The notes beneath the pieces were generated by a model, which was not told the origin of the DNA, did not search any database, and saw nothing but the letters and a program-made list of their open reading frames with translations. Made by a program: the position numbers and the translations under genes. Below are positions 1 through 7,638 of a stretch of 39,420 nt of DNA, one piece after another (within the stretch, counting starts at the first letter, position 1; each line of letters opens with the position of its first letter). This DNA is from Bradyrhizobium centrolobii. GTDB taxonomy: Bacteria > Pseudomonadota > Alphaproteobacteria > Rhizobiales > Xanthobacteraceae. Where the stretch lies: contig NZ_LUUB01000113.1 of the NCBI RefSeq assembly GCF_001641635.1, positions 1 through 39,420 on the forward strand, read 5' to 3'.

Positions 1-13
1 ACGAGTTAATGGC

Positions 14-28
14 ATGGACCACGCCCGC
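14..28 (+). repeat. Left subterminal inverted repeat of the IS110-family element
   Basis: ATGGACCACGCCCGC is matched exactly, in inverse orientation, at 1387-1401. The upstream TAATGG-x-ATGG context is also seen before the second, broken IS110-type transposase (reverse strand, about 33286-33300), which supports this being the left end. Confidence 0.8.
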
Positions 29-77
29 TCTCAGCGGCAACGTGGAGCCCGGCGGGGCAGCAGCAGGAGCGCAAGCC

Positions 78-1121
78 ATGTCGAATACGAACATTGTCAC
101 AATCGGTATCGATCTCGGGAAGAACACATTCCATGTCGTTGGCCTCGATGCCACAGGCGCAATCACGCTACGCAAAAAGCGGTCGAGAAATCAGCTTGAC
201 CAGTCGCTGGGCAATGTTCCGCGTTGCCTGATCGGAATGGAGGCGTGTGCAGGCGCACATCATCTGGGGCGCAAGCTCGAGAAATTAGGTCACCAAGTAC
301 GGCTCTTGCCGGCACAGTACGTCAAACCATACCTCAAGGGTCACAAGAATGATTTTCGGGATGCTGAAGCGATCGCCGAGGCCGCTCAGCGGCCGACAAT
401 GCGGTTCGTCCCACTGAAGTCGGCCGAACAACTTGATTTACAGGCACTCCACAGAGTTCGCAGTCGACTGGTGACGCAGAGAACGGCGGTCATCAATCAA
501 ATCCGGGGCTTTTTGCTTGAGCGAGGGCTACCAGTGCGGCAGGGAGCGGCAGCACTCCGATTGGCGCTCCCCCAAATCCTCTCGATGCCTTCGGAAAGCC
601 TGTCGCCTCAGGTGGTTCGGCTCATCCAGGACTTGGCCGAGGACTGGCGCTATCTCGACCGTCGCGTCGCGTTAGTCACCAAGGAGATCAACAAGCTCGC
701 GGAGCAAGATGCGCATTGTCGCCGCCTGATGAGTGCGCCAGGCATCGGGCCGATCATCTCAAGCGCGATGATCGCCGCGATCGGAACTGGTGATGCGTTC
801 CAGAAGGGCCGCGACTTTGCGGCATGGCTTGGTCTGGTACCGAAACAAATCTCGACCGGTGATCGAACCATTCTCGGTCGCATATCAAGACGCGGCAACC
901 GTTATCTACGAACATTGTTCATTCAGGGAGCCAGAGCCGTACTGCTGAGGCGCCAAACCTGGGCCAGGCACGGCTTCGGAGCCTGGCTGGAGGCAGCATC
1001 GAAGCGGCTCCACTCGAATGTACTGGTTGTCGCCCTGGCCGCAAAACTCGCGCGCATGGCCTGGAGCATGCTCGCAAAAGGCCGTGACTACGAAGCGAGT
1101 TTCCTGGGCCACACTGCATAG
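78..1121 (+). CDS. IS110-family transposase (DEDD/serine type)
   Basis: A 347-aa transposase of normal family length. The N-terminal RuvC-like domain shows GIDLGKNTF with Asp12, Glu55 in GMEAC, and the KNDFRDAEAI block with Asp92 and Asp95, which together fit the DEDD set. The C-terminal Transposase_20 domain begins near the SAPGIGPI helix-hairpin-helix and holds the G-x-ISRRGN segment carrying the conserved catalytic Ser. The ATG at 78 is preferred over the upstream in-frame ATG at 9 because AGGAG lies eight bases before it and the upstream codons belong to the element's left end. The frame is intact, so the enzyme may be active. Relatives work with a structured RNA from the element's non-coding end, which pairs with donor and target DNA. 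Confidence 0.93.
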   Translation: MSNTNIVTIGIDLGKNTFHVVGLDATGAITLRKKRSRNQLDQSLGNVPRCLIGMEACAGAHHLGRKLEKLGHQVRLLPAQYVKPYLKGHKNDFRDAEAIAEAAQRPTMRFVPLKSAEQLDLQALHRVRSRLVTQRTAVINQIRGFLLERGLPVRQGAAALRLALPQILSMPSESLSPQVVRLIQDLAEDWRYLDRRVALVTKEINKLAEQDAHCRRLMSAPGIGPIISSAMIAAIGTGDAFQKGRDFAAWLGLVPKQISTGDRTILGRISRRGNRYLRTLFIQGARAVLLRRQTWARHGFGAWLEAASKRLHSNVLVVALAAKLARMAWSMLAKGRDYEASFLGHTA

Positions 1122-1386
1122 GACGCCCGACCCGGGAAGGAAGACTCACGATCCAATCGGAATAGCACACCATCCCGCCGAGGTTTGCGAGACGGAAAGG
1201 ACGAATGGAGAAACGGTTCCACCGACACTTCTGAAGCCTGGTTCGACGCCATGGCCCTTCTTGAGGCCGGCGAGTTATTGAGGACAGAAGTGCGCGGATA
1301 TCCATAATGGCTCGGGGCGACAGCCTCAAATCGAAGCCGGATAGATTGGCGCAAACCGCTTATCCTTTGTCGATTCCTCTTGCAAC
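1122..1386 (+). ncRNA. Candidate bridge-RNA locus in the right non-coding end
   Basis: About 265 bp without a convincing gene lie between the transposase stop and the right inverted repeat. In IS1111-group elements the guide (bridge) RNA is encoded in this right end, whereas in the IS110 group it lies on the left. The position is seen directly; expression and the guide loops are inferred, and I did not work out a fold. Confidence 0.4.
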
Positions 1387-1401
1387 GCGGGCGTGGTCCA
1401 T
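1387..1401 (-). repeat. Right subterminal inverted repeat of the IS110-family element
   Basis: GCGGGCGTGGTCCAT is the exact reverse complement of positions 14-28. It marks the right edge of the element, a few bases before homology to the interrupted M20 gene begins. Confidence 0.8.
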
Positions 1402-1403
1402 AG

Positions 1404-1722
1404 ATTTGGCGTCAAGGTCACGCCCGACATCGTTATGGGCGTCGGTACGGTGATCAACACACCGGCGGAAGCCGGCCTCGCGCGCATGGCCGCCGACCAG
1501 GTGCAGGCGCCGGTGCGGCGCGACCTCGCGCCGAGCATGGCCGGCGAGGACTTTGCGTTTTACCTTCAGCAGCGGCCCGGCGCGTTTGTGTGGATCGGCA
1601 ACGGCGAATTGCGCGACGGCGCGGAGCTGCACGGCCCGCGCTACGACTTCAACGATGCGATTCTGCCGGTCGCATCCGGCTGGATGGCCGAGGTCGCCAA
1701 GACGGCGCTGTCCGCGAAGTAG
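1404..1722 (+). pseudogene. M20-family amidohydrolase/peptidase, 3' fragment
   Basis: About 105 codons match the C-terminal end of M20D amidohydrolases (hippurate hydrolase/IAA-amino acid hydrolase type). Landmarks in order are the INTPAEA segment, the PSMAGEDFAFYL metal-site region with its conserved Glu-Asp, the RPGAFVWIGNG strand and the terminal LHGPRYDFNDAILP motif. Full-length proteins are near 390 aa, so roughly the first three quarters are missing. The left limit coincides with the right end of the IS110-family element, which makes insertion the likely cause; the other half would lie left of position 1. A GTG at 1393 would sit inside the IS repeat and is not a true start. Confidence 0.8.
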
Positions 1723-1734
1723 TCATCTGGAATG

Positions 1735-1750
1735 TAAGTTCGTCACATAA
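1735..1750 (+). repeat. Left terminal inverted repeat of the IS630 element
   Basis: It pairs with 2874-2890, allowing one extra base and one transition. The TA at 1735-1736 is the probable target copy. Confidence 0.7.
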
Positions 1751-1782
1751 AAGAGCGCTGGGACCTTTGAAGGAGAGCGCTT

Positions 1783-2891
1783 GTGGCGAATGCAGGTATG
1801 AGAGGCCGGCCGATCGCCCCGTTGGTGCTGAGTCAGCAGGAGCGGACGTACCTGGAGAGGCAAGTTCGTCGTCATCGTGTTGCCCGGTCGCCATCTGAGC
1901 GGTGCCGCGCGATCCTGCGGTGTGCGGATGGCTTGCCAAGCAAGTCCGTGGCTGCCGAACTCGGCCTCTATGAACACACTGTTGGCAAATGGCGCCGCCG
2001 ATTTTTGAAGGATCGCTGTGATGGCCTGCTTGACGAGGCTCGCGCCGGCCGTCCTCGCACCATCAACGACGATCAGGTTGCCGCGGTGATCGAGCGGACG
2101 TTGCACACGACGCCAGCCGACGCGACGCACTGGTCGATCCGCTCAATGGCTGCGGAAACTGGCTTTTCCCACACCACGATCCGCCGCATGTGGGCGGCGT
2201 TCGGCTTGCAGCCGCACCTAGCCAGACATTCAAGCTGTCGAGCGATCCGCTGTTTGTCGACAAAGTACGCGATATTGTCGGCCTATACCTGTCCCCGCCG
2301 AACCGAGCCCTTGTCCTCAGCATCGATGAGAAAAGCCAGATTCAGGCACTCGATCGCGAGCAACCGGTCTTGCCGATGATGCCTGGCGTGCCGGAACGTC
2401 GTACGCACAGCTATATGCGGCATGGTACGACCTCGTTGTTTGCCGCACTCGATATCGCCTCGGGGTTCGTCATCGGCAAATGCTACAAGCGCCACCGGGC
2501 TGTCGAGTTCTTGAAATTTCTCAAAGAGGTCGATGCTCAAGTTCCTGAAGGGCTCGATGTCCACATCGTCATGGACAACTACGCCACCCATAAAACACCC
2601 AAGATCAAAGCGTGGCTCGCCCGTAGGCCGCATTATCATGTCCACGTCACGCCGACTTCCGCGTCATGGATCAATCAGGTCGAGCGCTGGTTCGCTGAAC
2701 TCACCAGAAAGCAGATCCAGCGAGGTGTTCACACCTCCGTCAGGCAGCTCGAGGCCGATATCCGCACCTTCATCGACCTGCACAACAAAAACCCGAGGCC
2801 CTTCAAATGGACCAAGTCGGCGGACCAGATTTTGGCTTCCGTCAAACGCTTCTGTCACAAAGCCCAACAGACCTTATGTGGCGAACTTTAG
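1783..2891 (+). pseudogene. IS630-family transposase, split by a -1 frameshift
   Basis: Translation starts at GTG 1783, with AAGGAG six to ten bases upstream. The first frame gives an N-terminal helix-turn-helix (res about 30-75), a second winged region and the IRRMWAAFGLQPH segment. Coding similarity then leaves this frame near 2215-2222 and continues in the -1 frame to 2891. That part carries the DDE catalytic core: Asp in LSIDEKSQIQ, Asp in HIVMDNYATHK and Glu in WINQVERWFAEL. One missing base in the CACCTAGCCAG stretch explains the break. Some IS630 relatives use programmed frameshifting, but there is no clear slippery heptamer here, so I favour an inactivating deletion. Confidence 0.85.
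2874..2890 (-). repeat. Right terminal inverted repeat of the IS630 element
   Basis: It is the reverse complement of the left end with small differences. It contains the transposase stop codon and ends in the TA target copy at 2889-2890. Confidence 0.7.
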
Positions 2892-3010
2892 ATTCACGTG
2901 ACCAGGGCGCGGACTCATTAGCACGTAGCCAAATGCGGATGGATCCGAGCTTGACGAACGCTAGGTAGTTGGCTGCCAGCTTGTCGTATCGGGTTGCGCC
3001 ACGCTTAGCC
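2892..3010 (-). pseudogene. IS5-family transposase, C-terminal relic
   Basis: Read on the minus strand, about 38 codons give KRGATRYDKLAANYLAFVK followed by an IRIWLRANES segment. This is the familiar C-terminal tail of IS5-family transposases common in alphaproteobacteria. No start, catalytic core or terminal repeat remains. The relic abuts the right end of the IS630 element. It is a remnant only. Confidence 0.75.
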
Positions 3011-3432
3011 AAATAGCCTGAACCGCGGGGCCGATGTGAACGCCGTCTGATGGACTTGTAAGCTGGCCCCGAAAGGAAAAATCATTTCGATCTCATCGGC
3101 GTGCGTTCGCTTTGAGGTCAACAAACTGATTTCCGACCTCGAAGGGCCCTCCTTCATCTCTCGTACAGTTGTGCACCGCGCGTGTGGCCGGCGATGCTCG
3201 TGACACACGACCCAACTCGGACCTGAGCCATCCGGGTGCCTCCCACAAATAGATCAGTATGGCTGCCCCTAGACGCCGTCTAAGAAAGCGGCGCGGCATG
3301 TTATCCTGGTGTTGAGTGCGAAGGGGCGACCGGATAATTTCTTCTCATTAGCATTTGAACCCACTTTTCGAACCCCATTTAAGGCGCCCCGGTCATCAAA
3401 GAATCTCCAGTCATCGACGAGGGAGGGTCAAC
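3011..3432. other. Intergenic stretch, nothing recognised
   Basis: About 420 bp between the IS debris and the patatin gene. No reading frame has recognisable protein features and I see no clear repeat or RNA gene. A promoter for the lipase gene must lie here or further left, but no confident -35/-10 pair can be named. Confidence 0.4.
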
Positions 3433-4713
3433 ATGGCCAAGAGCACGATCTCGGAGAGCATGCCGACGATAGCGCTGCGCGATCAGGGCGCGCCCGACAC
3501 GCCGCTTGCGGAAAAACCGCTCGTCCCGAAACCGGGCGCAGCGAGCAAGGGCCGGAACCTGCGCGCGCGGCTTCCTTTCGATCGCGTCGTGCTGCTGCTG
3601 CAGGGGGGCGGCGCGCTCGGCGCCTACCAGGCGGGCGTTTATCAGGCCTTGGCCGAGACCGGACTTCATCCCGACTGGGTCGTCGGCATTTCGATCGGCT
3701 CCATCAACGCCGCCATCATCGCCGGCAATGCGCCCGAGAGACGCGTCGACAGGCTGCGCGAATTCTGGGAGGAAATCACCGCCCCTGCCATGGGCTTCGA
3801 CGCCGACGTCGTCGGCCTCTTTGAACGAGGCGAGGCTGCGCGCGCGCTCGCCAATCAGGTGAGCGCGGCCACGGTTGCCTGCGCCGGAACGCCGGGCTTC
3901 TTCAGGCCGCGACTCCCCAATCCGTGGTTTCATCCGCCCGGTACGATCGAGGCGACGAGCTACTATGACACGCGGCCGCTGAAAGCCACGCTCGAGCGCT
4001 TCGTCGACTTCGACCACGTAAACTCCGACAATTGTGACACGCGTCTCAGCCTCGGCGCGGTGAATGTGCGCAGCGGCAACCTGGTCTATTTCGACCCCGG
4101 GACGCAGGTGATCGGACCCGAGCATGTGATGGCCAGCGGCGCGCTGCCGCCCGGCTTCCCAGCCATCGAGATCGAGGGCGAGCACTATTGGGATGGCGGC
4201 CTCGTCTCGAACACGCCGCTCCAGTGGCTTGTGACGAACACGCGCGTGACGGGCCAGCGGATGCCTGACGCGCTCGTGTTTCAGGTCGATCTCTGGAGCG
4301 CACGCGGCGAGTTCCCGCGCAACCTCGCGGAAGTCGCGACCCGTCAGAAGGAGATCCAATACTCGAGCCGCACCCGCGCCTTCACGAATTTCATCAAGCT
4401 GCTGCACAAGGTGGAATACTCCGTCGCCACGCTCCTGGACCAGCTGCCGGACGAGTTCAAGCAAAGCGAGGAAGCCAAGTTCCTGGCCTCGCGCGCGCAA
4501 CGCCACGCCTACAACCTCGTGCACCTCATCTATCGACCGAGAGGCTACGAAGGCGACTCGAAAGACTATGAATTCTCCCGGGTATCCATGGCGGAGCATT
4601 GGCGCTCCGGCTACCACGACACCATTCGCACGCTGCGCCATCCCGAGGTGCTGGAGCGCGCCGGCAATGGCGAGGAACTCACCATCTTCGACTTTGCCGG
4701 TGATCGCGATTGA
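3433..4713 (+). CDS. Patatin-like phospholipase with C-terminal DUF3734 region
   Basis: A 426-aa patatin-type serine acyl hydrolase, expected to cleave acyl esters of phospholipids or neutral lipids with a Ser-Asp dyad. The oxyanion loop GGGALGAYQAG is at res 58-68, the nucleophile elbow GISIG at 85-89 (Ser87), and the DGG of the catalytic Asp at 254-256. The ~150 residues after the core match the extension seen in patatins annotated with DUF3734. The ATG at 3433 is chosen because GGAGGG lies just upstream and about 40 poorly conserved residues then lead into the domain. No signal peptide is visible, so it is probably cytoplasmic. Acetoacetate decarboxylase starts 57 bp downstream on the same strand, a pairing that suggests polyhydroxybutyrate/ketone-body or lipid turnover. 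Confidence 0.9.
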   Translation: MAKSTISESMPTIALRDQGAPDTPLAEKPLVPKPGAASKGRNLRARLPFDRVVLLLQGGGALGAYQAGVYQALAETGLHPDWVVGISIGSINAAIIAGNAPERRVDRLREFWEEITAPAMGFDADVVGLFERGEAARALANQVSAATVACAGTPGFFRPRLPNPWFHPPGTIEATSYYDTRPLKATLERFVDFDHVNSDNCDTRLSLGAVNVRSGNLVYFDPGTQVIGPEHVMASGALPPGFPAIEIEGEHYWDGGLVSNTPLQWLVTNTRVTGQRMPDALVFQVDLWSARGEFPRNLAEVATRQKEIQYSSRTRAFTNFIKLLHKVEYSVATLLDQLPDEFKQSEEAKFLASRAQRHAYNLVHLIYRPRGYEGDSKDYEFSRVSMAEHWRSGYHDTIRTLRHPEVLERAGNGEELTIFDFAGDRD

Positions 4714-4770
4714 GCCGCGGGCCGCGAGACGCGGCGCCCCTTCGACACACCTATATCAGGAGATTCAGCG

Positions 4771-5508
4771 ATGAGAGAAAACGACATTCGCGAGCGAGCG
4801 TTTGCGATGCCATTGACGAGCCCGGCCTATCCGCCGGGGCCCTATCGCTTCATCAATCGCGAGTATCTGATCATCACCTACCGCACTGATCCGGAGAAGC
4901 TGCGCGCGCTGGTGCCGGAGCCGCTCGTGTCGGACGGCGACATAGTCAAATACGAGTTCATCCGCATGCCGGATTCGACCGGCTTCGGCGACTACACCGA
5001 GACGGGCCAGGTCATTCCGGTCACGTTCCGCGGCCGCCAGGGCGGCTATTCGCACTGCATGTTCCTCAACGACGAGGGGCCGATCGCCGGCGGCCGCGAG
5101 CTTTGGGGCTTCCCCAAGAAGCTCGCCGATCCTACGCTACACATCGAGATCGACACGCTTGTCGGCACGCTCGACTACGGCCCGGTGCGCATCGCCACTG
5201 GGTCGATGGGCTACAAGCACAAGACTTCGGATCTGGCGGCGGTGAAGGCATCGCTCGCGGCGCCGAACTTCCTCCTCAAGATCATTCCGCATGTCGACGG
5301 CACACCGCGCATCTGCGAGCTCGTCGAGTACTATCTCGAGGACATTACTGTCAAAGGCGCCTGGACCGGCCCGGCCGCGCTCGACCTCCACGCGCATGCG
5401 CTGGCACCGGTGGCCGAACTGCCAGTGCTCGAGGTCTTGTCGGGCGTCCACATTATCGCCGATCTGACCCTCGGCCTGGGCAAGGTCGTGCACGACTACT
5501 TGCGCTGA
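4771..5508 (+). CDS. adc: Acetoacetate decarboxylase
   Basis: A 245-aa enzyme of normal family length that converts acetoacetate to acetone and CO2 (EC 4.1.1.4). The hallmark GRELWGFPKKLA is at res 108-119: Lys116 corresponds to the Schiff-base lysine of the Clostridium enzyme and Lys117 to its pKa-lowering neighbour. The conserved early segment PPGPYRFINREYL and the GYSHCMFLNDE strand are also present. AGGAGA lies shortly before the ATG. It follows the patatin gene closely on the same strand, so cotranscription is likely. Together they would handle four-carbon acids released from polyhydroxybutyrate or lipid. Family members with other substrates (ADC-like) exist, but retention of both lysines supports true decarboxylase activity. 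Confidence 0.9.
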   Translation: MRENDIRERAFAMPLTSPAYPPGPYRFINREYLIITYRTDPEKLRALVPEPLVSDGDIVKYEFIRMPDSTGFGDYTETGQVIPVTFRGRQGGYSHCMFLNDEGPIAGGRELWGFPKKLADPTLHIEIDTLVGTLDYGPVRIATGSMGYKHKTSDLAAVKASLAAPNFLLKIIPHVDGTPRICELVEYYLEDITVKGAWTGPAALDLHAHALAPVAELPVLEVLSGVHIIADLTLGLGKVVHDYLR

Positions 5509-5612
5509 AAGGAGACGGCTGGCTGATGCTGTGACGCCATGTCCGTTCTGCGCCAGTCTGAACCGATAACAAATGTCCAGCACGTCGCTGGACTGAACTC
5601 GGGAGTCATCAC

Positions 5613-6365
5613 ATGAAGATCGTCGTCATCGGCGGCACCGGCCTGATCGGCTCGAAGACTGTCGCCATTCTGCGCCTGGGCGGCCATGAGGTCGTCGCCG
5701 CTTCGCCCAATACCGGCGTCAACACCATCACCGGCGAGGGGCTCAAAGAGGCCCTGGCCGGCGCGCAGGTGGTGATCGACCTCGCCAACGCGCCCTCATG
5801 GGAAGACAAGGCGGTGCTGGAATTTTTCGAGACTTCCGGGCGCAACCTTCTTGCGGCGGAGGCCGCAGCCGGCGTCCGACACCATGTCGCGCTATCCATC
5901 GTCGGAACTGACCGGAGCGACAATGGTTACTTCCGTGCCAAGGTCGCCCAGGAGAAACTGATCGCGCCCTCCGGCATCCCCTACACCATCATCCGCTCGA
6001 CCCAGTTCATGGAATTCCTCGGCGGCATCGCCGCTTCAAGTGCGGATGGAAATGTGGTCAGGCTTTCGCCCGGCCTGTTCCAGCCCATCGCGTCGGACGA
6101 CGTCGCTGCCAACGTCGCCGAAGTGGCGCTCGCGGCGCCGCGAAACGGCATCGTCGAGATCGCGGGCCCGGAACGAGCACCGTTCAACGAAATTGTTGCC
6201 CGCTATCTGAAGGCGATCGGCGATCCGCGTGAGGTCGTGAGAGACCCCGAGGCCCGATACTTCGGCGGCCGGGTCGAGGAGAAATCGCTGGTGCCGTTAG
6301 GCGAAGCGCGCCTCGGCCGCATCGGTCTGGACGAATGGCTCCGCCGCTCACAGGCAAAAGCCTGA
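5613..6365 (+). CDS. Atypical SDR, NmrA-like NAD(P)-binding protein
   Basis: A 250-aa single Rossmann-fold protein. The nucleotide-binding motif GGTGLIG sits at res 7-13 right after the first beta strand, in the GxxGxxG pattern of atypical SDRs. There is no classical YxxxK pair. The YFRAKVAQEKLI segment and the IPYTIIRSTQFMEF strand are typical of the NmrA/TMR-like group annotated as NAD(P)H-binding or SDR family oxidoreductase. Such proteins may reduce small substrates or act as redox sensors, so the substrate cannot be told. The ATG is preceded by GGGAG. It begins about 105 bp after adc on the same strand and could be read from the same transcript. Confidence 0.85.
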   Translation: MKIVVIGGTGLIGSKTVAILRLGGHEVVAASPNTGVNTITGEGLKEALAGAQVVIDLANAPSWEDKAVLEFFETSGRNLLAAEAAAGVRHHVALSIVGTDRSDNGYFRAKVAQEKLIAPSGIPYTIIRSTQFMEFLGGIAASSADGNVVRLSPGLFQPIASDDVAANVAEVALAAPRNGIVEIAGPERAPFNEIVARYLKAIGDPREVVRDPEARYFGGRVEEKSLVPLGEARLGRIGLDEWLRRSQAKA

Positions 6366-6517
6366 TCCCGCATCCGCCAACCGAAGGTCCTAAAGCGGGC
6401 GGGCCCGTGGGCGCGCATGAGAGAGGGAGAGAATGACGGCAGAAGGACGGCAGGCGGGCGGCAGGATGAGCGGCGGCGAGCGCCGCCGGATCGAGGCAGA
6501 GGAAACAGGAGGGTCGA

Positions 6518-7228
6518 ATGGATTTTCGCGATCGTCACGTGGTGGTAACCGGCGGCACTGGCGCCCTGGGGCGCGCGGTGGTGGGCGCATTGCTGGCGGC
6601 GGGCGCCCATTGCCATGTGCCCTATCGGCAGGAGCGGGAGAAGGAAGGCCTTCCCAGCGGGGCGCTGAGCCTGATCCCCGTGCCGAGCCTGGCGGATGAG
6701 GCGGCGGTGGCGAAGCTCTATGGCGGGCTCCCGGCGCTCTGGGCCTCGATCCATATCGCCGGCGGCTTCGCCTTCGCCCCGCTGACCGATACCAGCGGGG
6801 AGCTGCTGCGTCGGCTGATCGACGACAATCTCGTGAGCTGCTTCCTCTGCTGCCGCGAAGCGGTGGCGGCGATGCGCCGGGGGAGGGCCGGCGGGCGTAT
6901 CGTCAACGTGGCGGCGCGCCAGGCTCTGGAGCCGCGCACCGGGGCGAATATAAGCGCCTCTACCGCCGCCAAGGCCGGCGTCGCCGCGCTCTCCGCAGCG
7001 CTGGGCGAGGAGCTGGCGGGAGAGGGAATCCTGGTGAACGCCGTGGCGCCCTCGATCATGGATACCCCCACCAACCGGCGCGACATGCCCAAGGCCAATT
7101 TCGACGCCTGGCCCAAGGTGGAGGAGGTGGCGGCGACGATCCTCTTCCTCGCCTCGCCCGAGAACAAGGTGAGCCGGGGCGGCGTGGTCCCGGTCTTCGG
7201 GGCTTCCTCCCAATCGGCGGCGACGTAG
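6518..7228 (+). CDS. SDR-family protein lacking the catalytic tyrosine
   Basis: A 236-aa protein with a classical SDR fold. The cofactor motif TGGTGALG is at res 11-18 and the structural segment IHIAGGF near 78-84. The active-site helix still has Lys152, but the position four residues before it, normally the catalytic Tyr, is Ser148 (codon TCT at 6959-6961). The usual catalytic Ser in the preceding strand is also missing (VNVAAR). The C-terminal part (NAVAPSIMDTP, then a WPKVEEVAATILFLASP segment) is normal for the family. AGGAGGG before the ATG fixes the start. The product is folded and translated but probably not a standard dehydrogenase. A single A-to-C change from TAT would explain the loss. 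Codon use is more GC-extreme than in neighbouring genes, which hints at separate origin. Confidence 0.85.
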   Translation: MDFRDRHVVVTGGTGALGRAVVGALLAAGAHCHVPYRQEREKEGLPSGALSLIPVPSLADEAAVAKLYGGLPALWASIHIAGGFAFAPLTDTSGELLRRLIDDNLVSCFLCCREAVAAMRRGRAGGRIVNVAARQALEPRTGANISASTAAKAGVAALSAALGEELAGEGILVNAVAPSIMDTPTNRRDMPKANFDAWPKVEEVAATILFLASPENKVSRGGVVPVFGASSQSAAT

Positions 7229-7638
7229 TCGCCCTGGCCCAGCCAGCTGAGCGCGATGACCACGTCTCGAAGGTTCAGGACGCGGCGCTGTTGGCCGAGA
7301 TTGTTGTCGCTTCGACGGACGCGGAAGGCCGCCGGATGAATCCGCTCAAGTCGGAGTGGTCCCCTACGTCCCAAGACACCAAGCGCATCAGCGGCCCTTA
7401 AAAAATTGGTCCCAACACCGCAGACGACTTTTTCAACAGAATCGGGGGCACAGCGGACTCTGACAAGCCGTCAGCCCGGCGCGTTAATGGGTTCACGGCC
7501 TAGTAAAGCGTGCTGGCCCGCAGCCCGTGACGATGCCGAGAGACGAGCCTCATCCACAAGCAACGTATCGCCCGCACGGACGTTCCTCTTCGCAAGCGCG
7601 GCCTCGATGTCACCGCGCTCAGTGATGGCACGTGAAAA
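7229..7638. other. Intergenic stretch, unclassified
   Basis: About 410 bp between the SDR-like gene and the DUF72 gene. Open stretches exist on the minus strand (for example 7471-7634, reading ITERGDIEAALAKRNV), but I cannot match them to a known family, and they lack convincing starts. They may be decayed coding sequence. No repeat or terminator stands out. Confidence 0.3.

Larger units (their letters stand above)
8..1408 (+). mobile_element. IS110-family element, IS1111-group architecture
   Basis: A transposase gene is bracketed by a perfect 15-bp inverted repeat (14-28 and 1387-1401) lying a few bases inside the probable ends. Subterminal repeats of this kind mark the IS1111 group of the IS110 family. 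About 50 bp lie between the left repeat and the start codon and about 265 bp between the stop and the right repeat, so the long non-coding end is on the right. Sequence right of the repeat at once reads as the 3' part of an M20 peptidase gene, so the element seems to have inserted into that gene. The outer boundaries are uncertain by several bases because these elements do not make a clear target duplication. Confidence 0.8.
1735..2890 (+). mobile_element. IS630-family element, frameshifted
   Basis: The element is bounded by imperfect inverted repeats: TAAGTTCGTCACATAA at 1735-1750 and its near-complement at 2874-2890. Both outer ends carry TA, the target dinucleotide used and duplicated by IS630/Tc1 elements. 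The two transposase reading frames fill the space, and the stop codon of the second lies within the right repeat. It sits 12 bp beyond the stop codon of the M20 fragment. Confidence 0.8.

Noticed and set aside
3379..4641. Long open frame antisense to the patatin gene
   Set aside because: Its product is Arg/Ala/Gly-rich with no domain pattern; it is a by-product of GC-rich codons on the other strand, where patatin motifs are clear.
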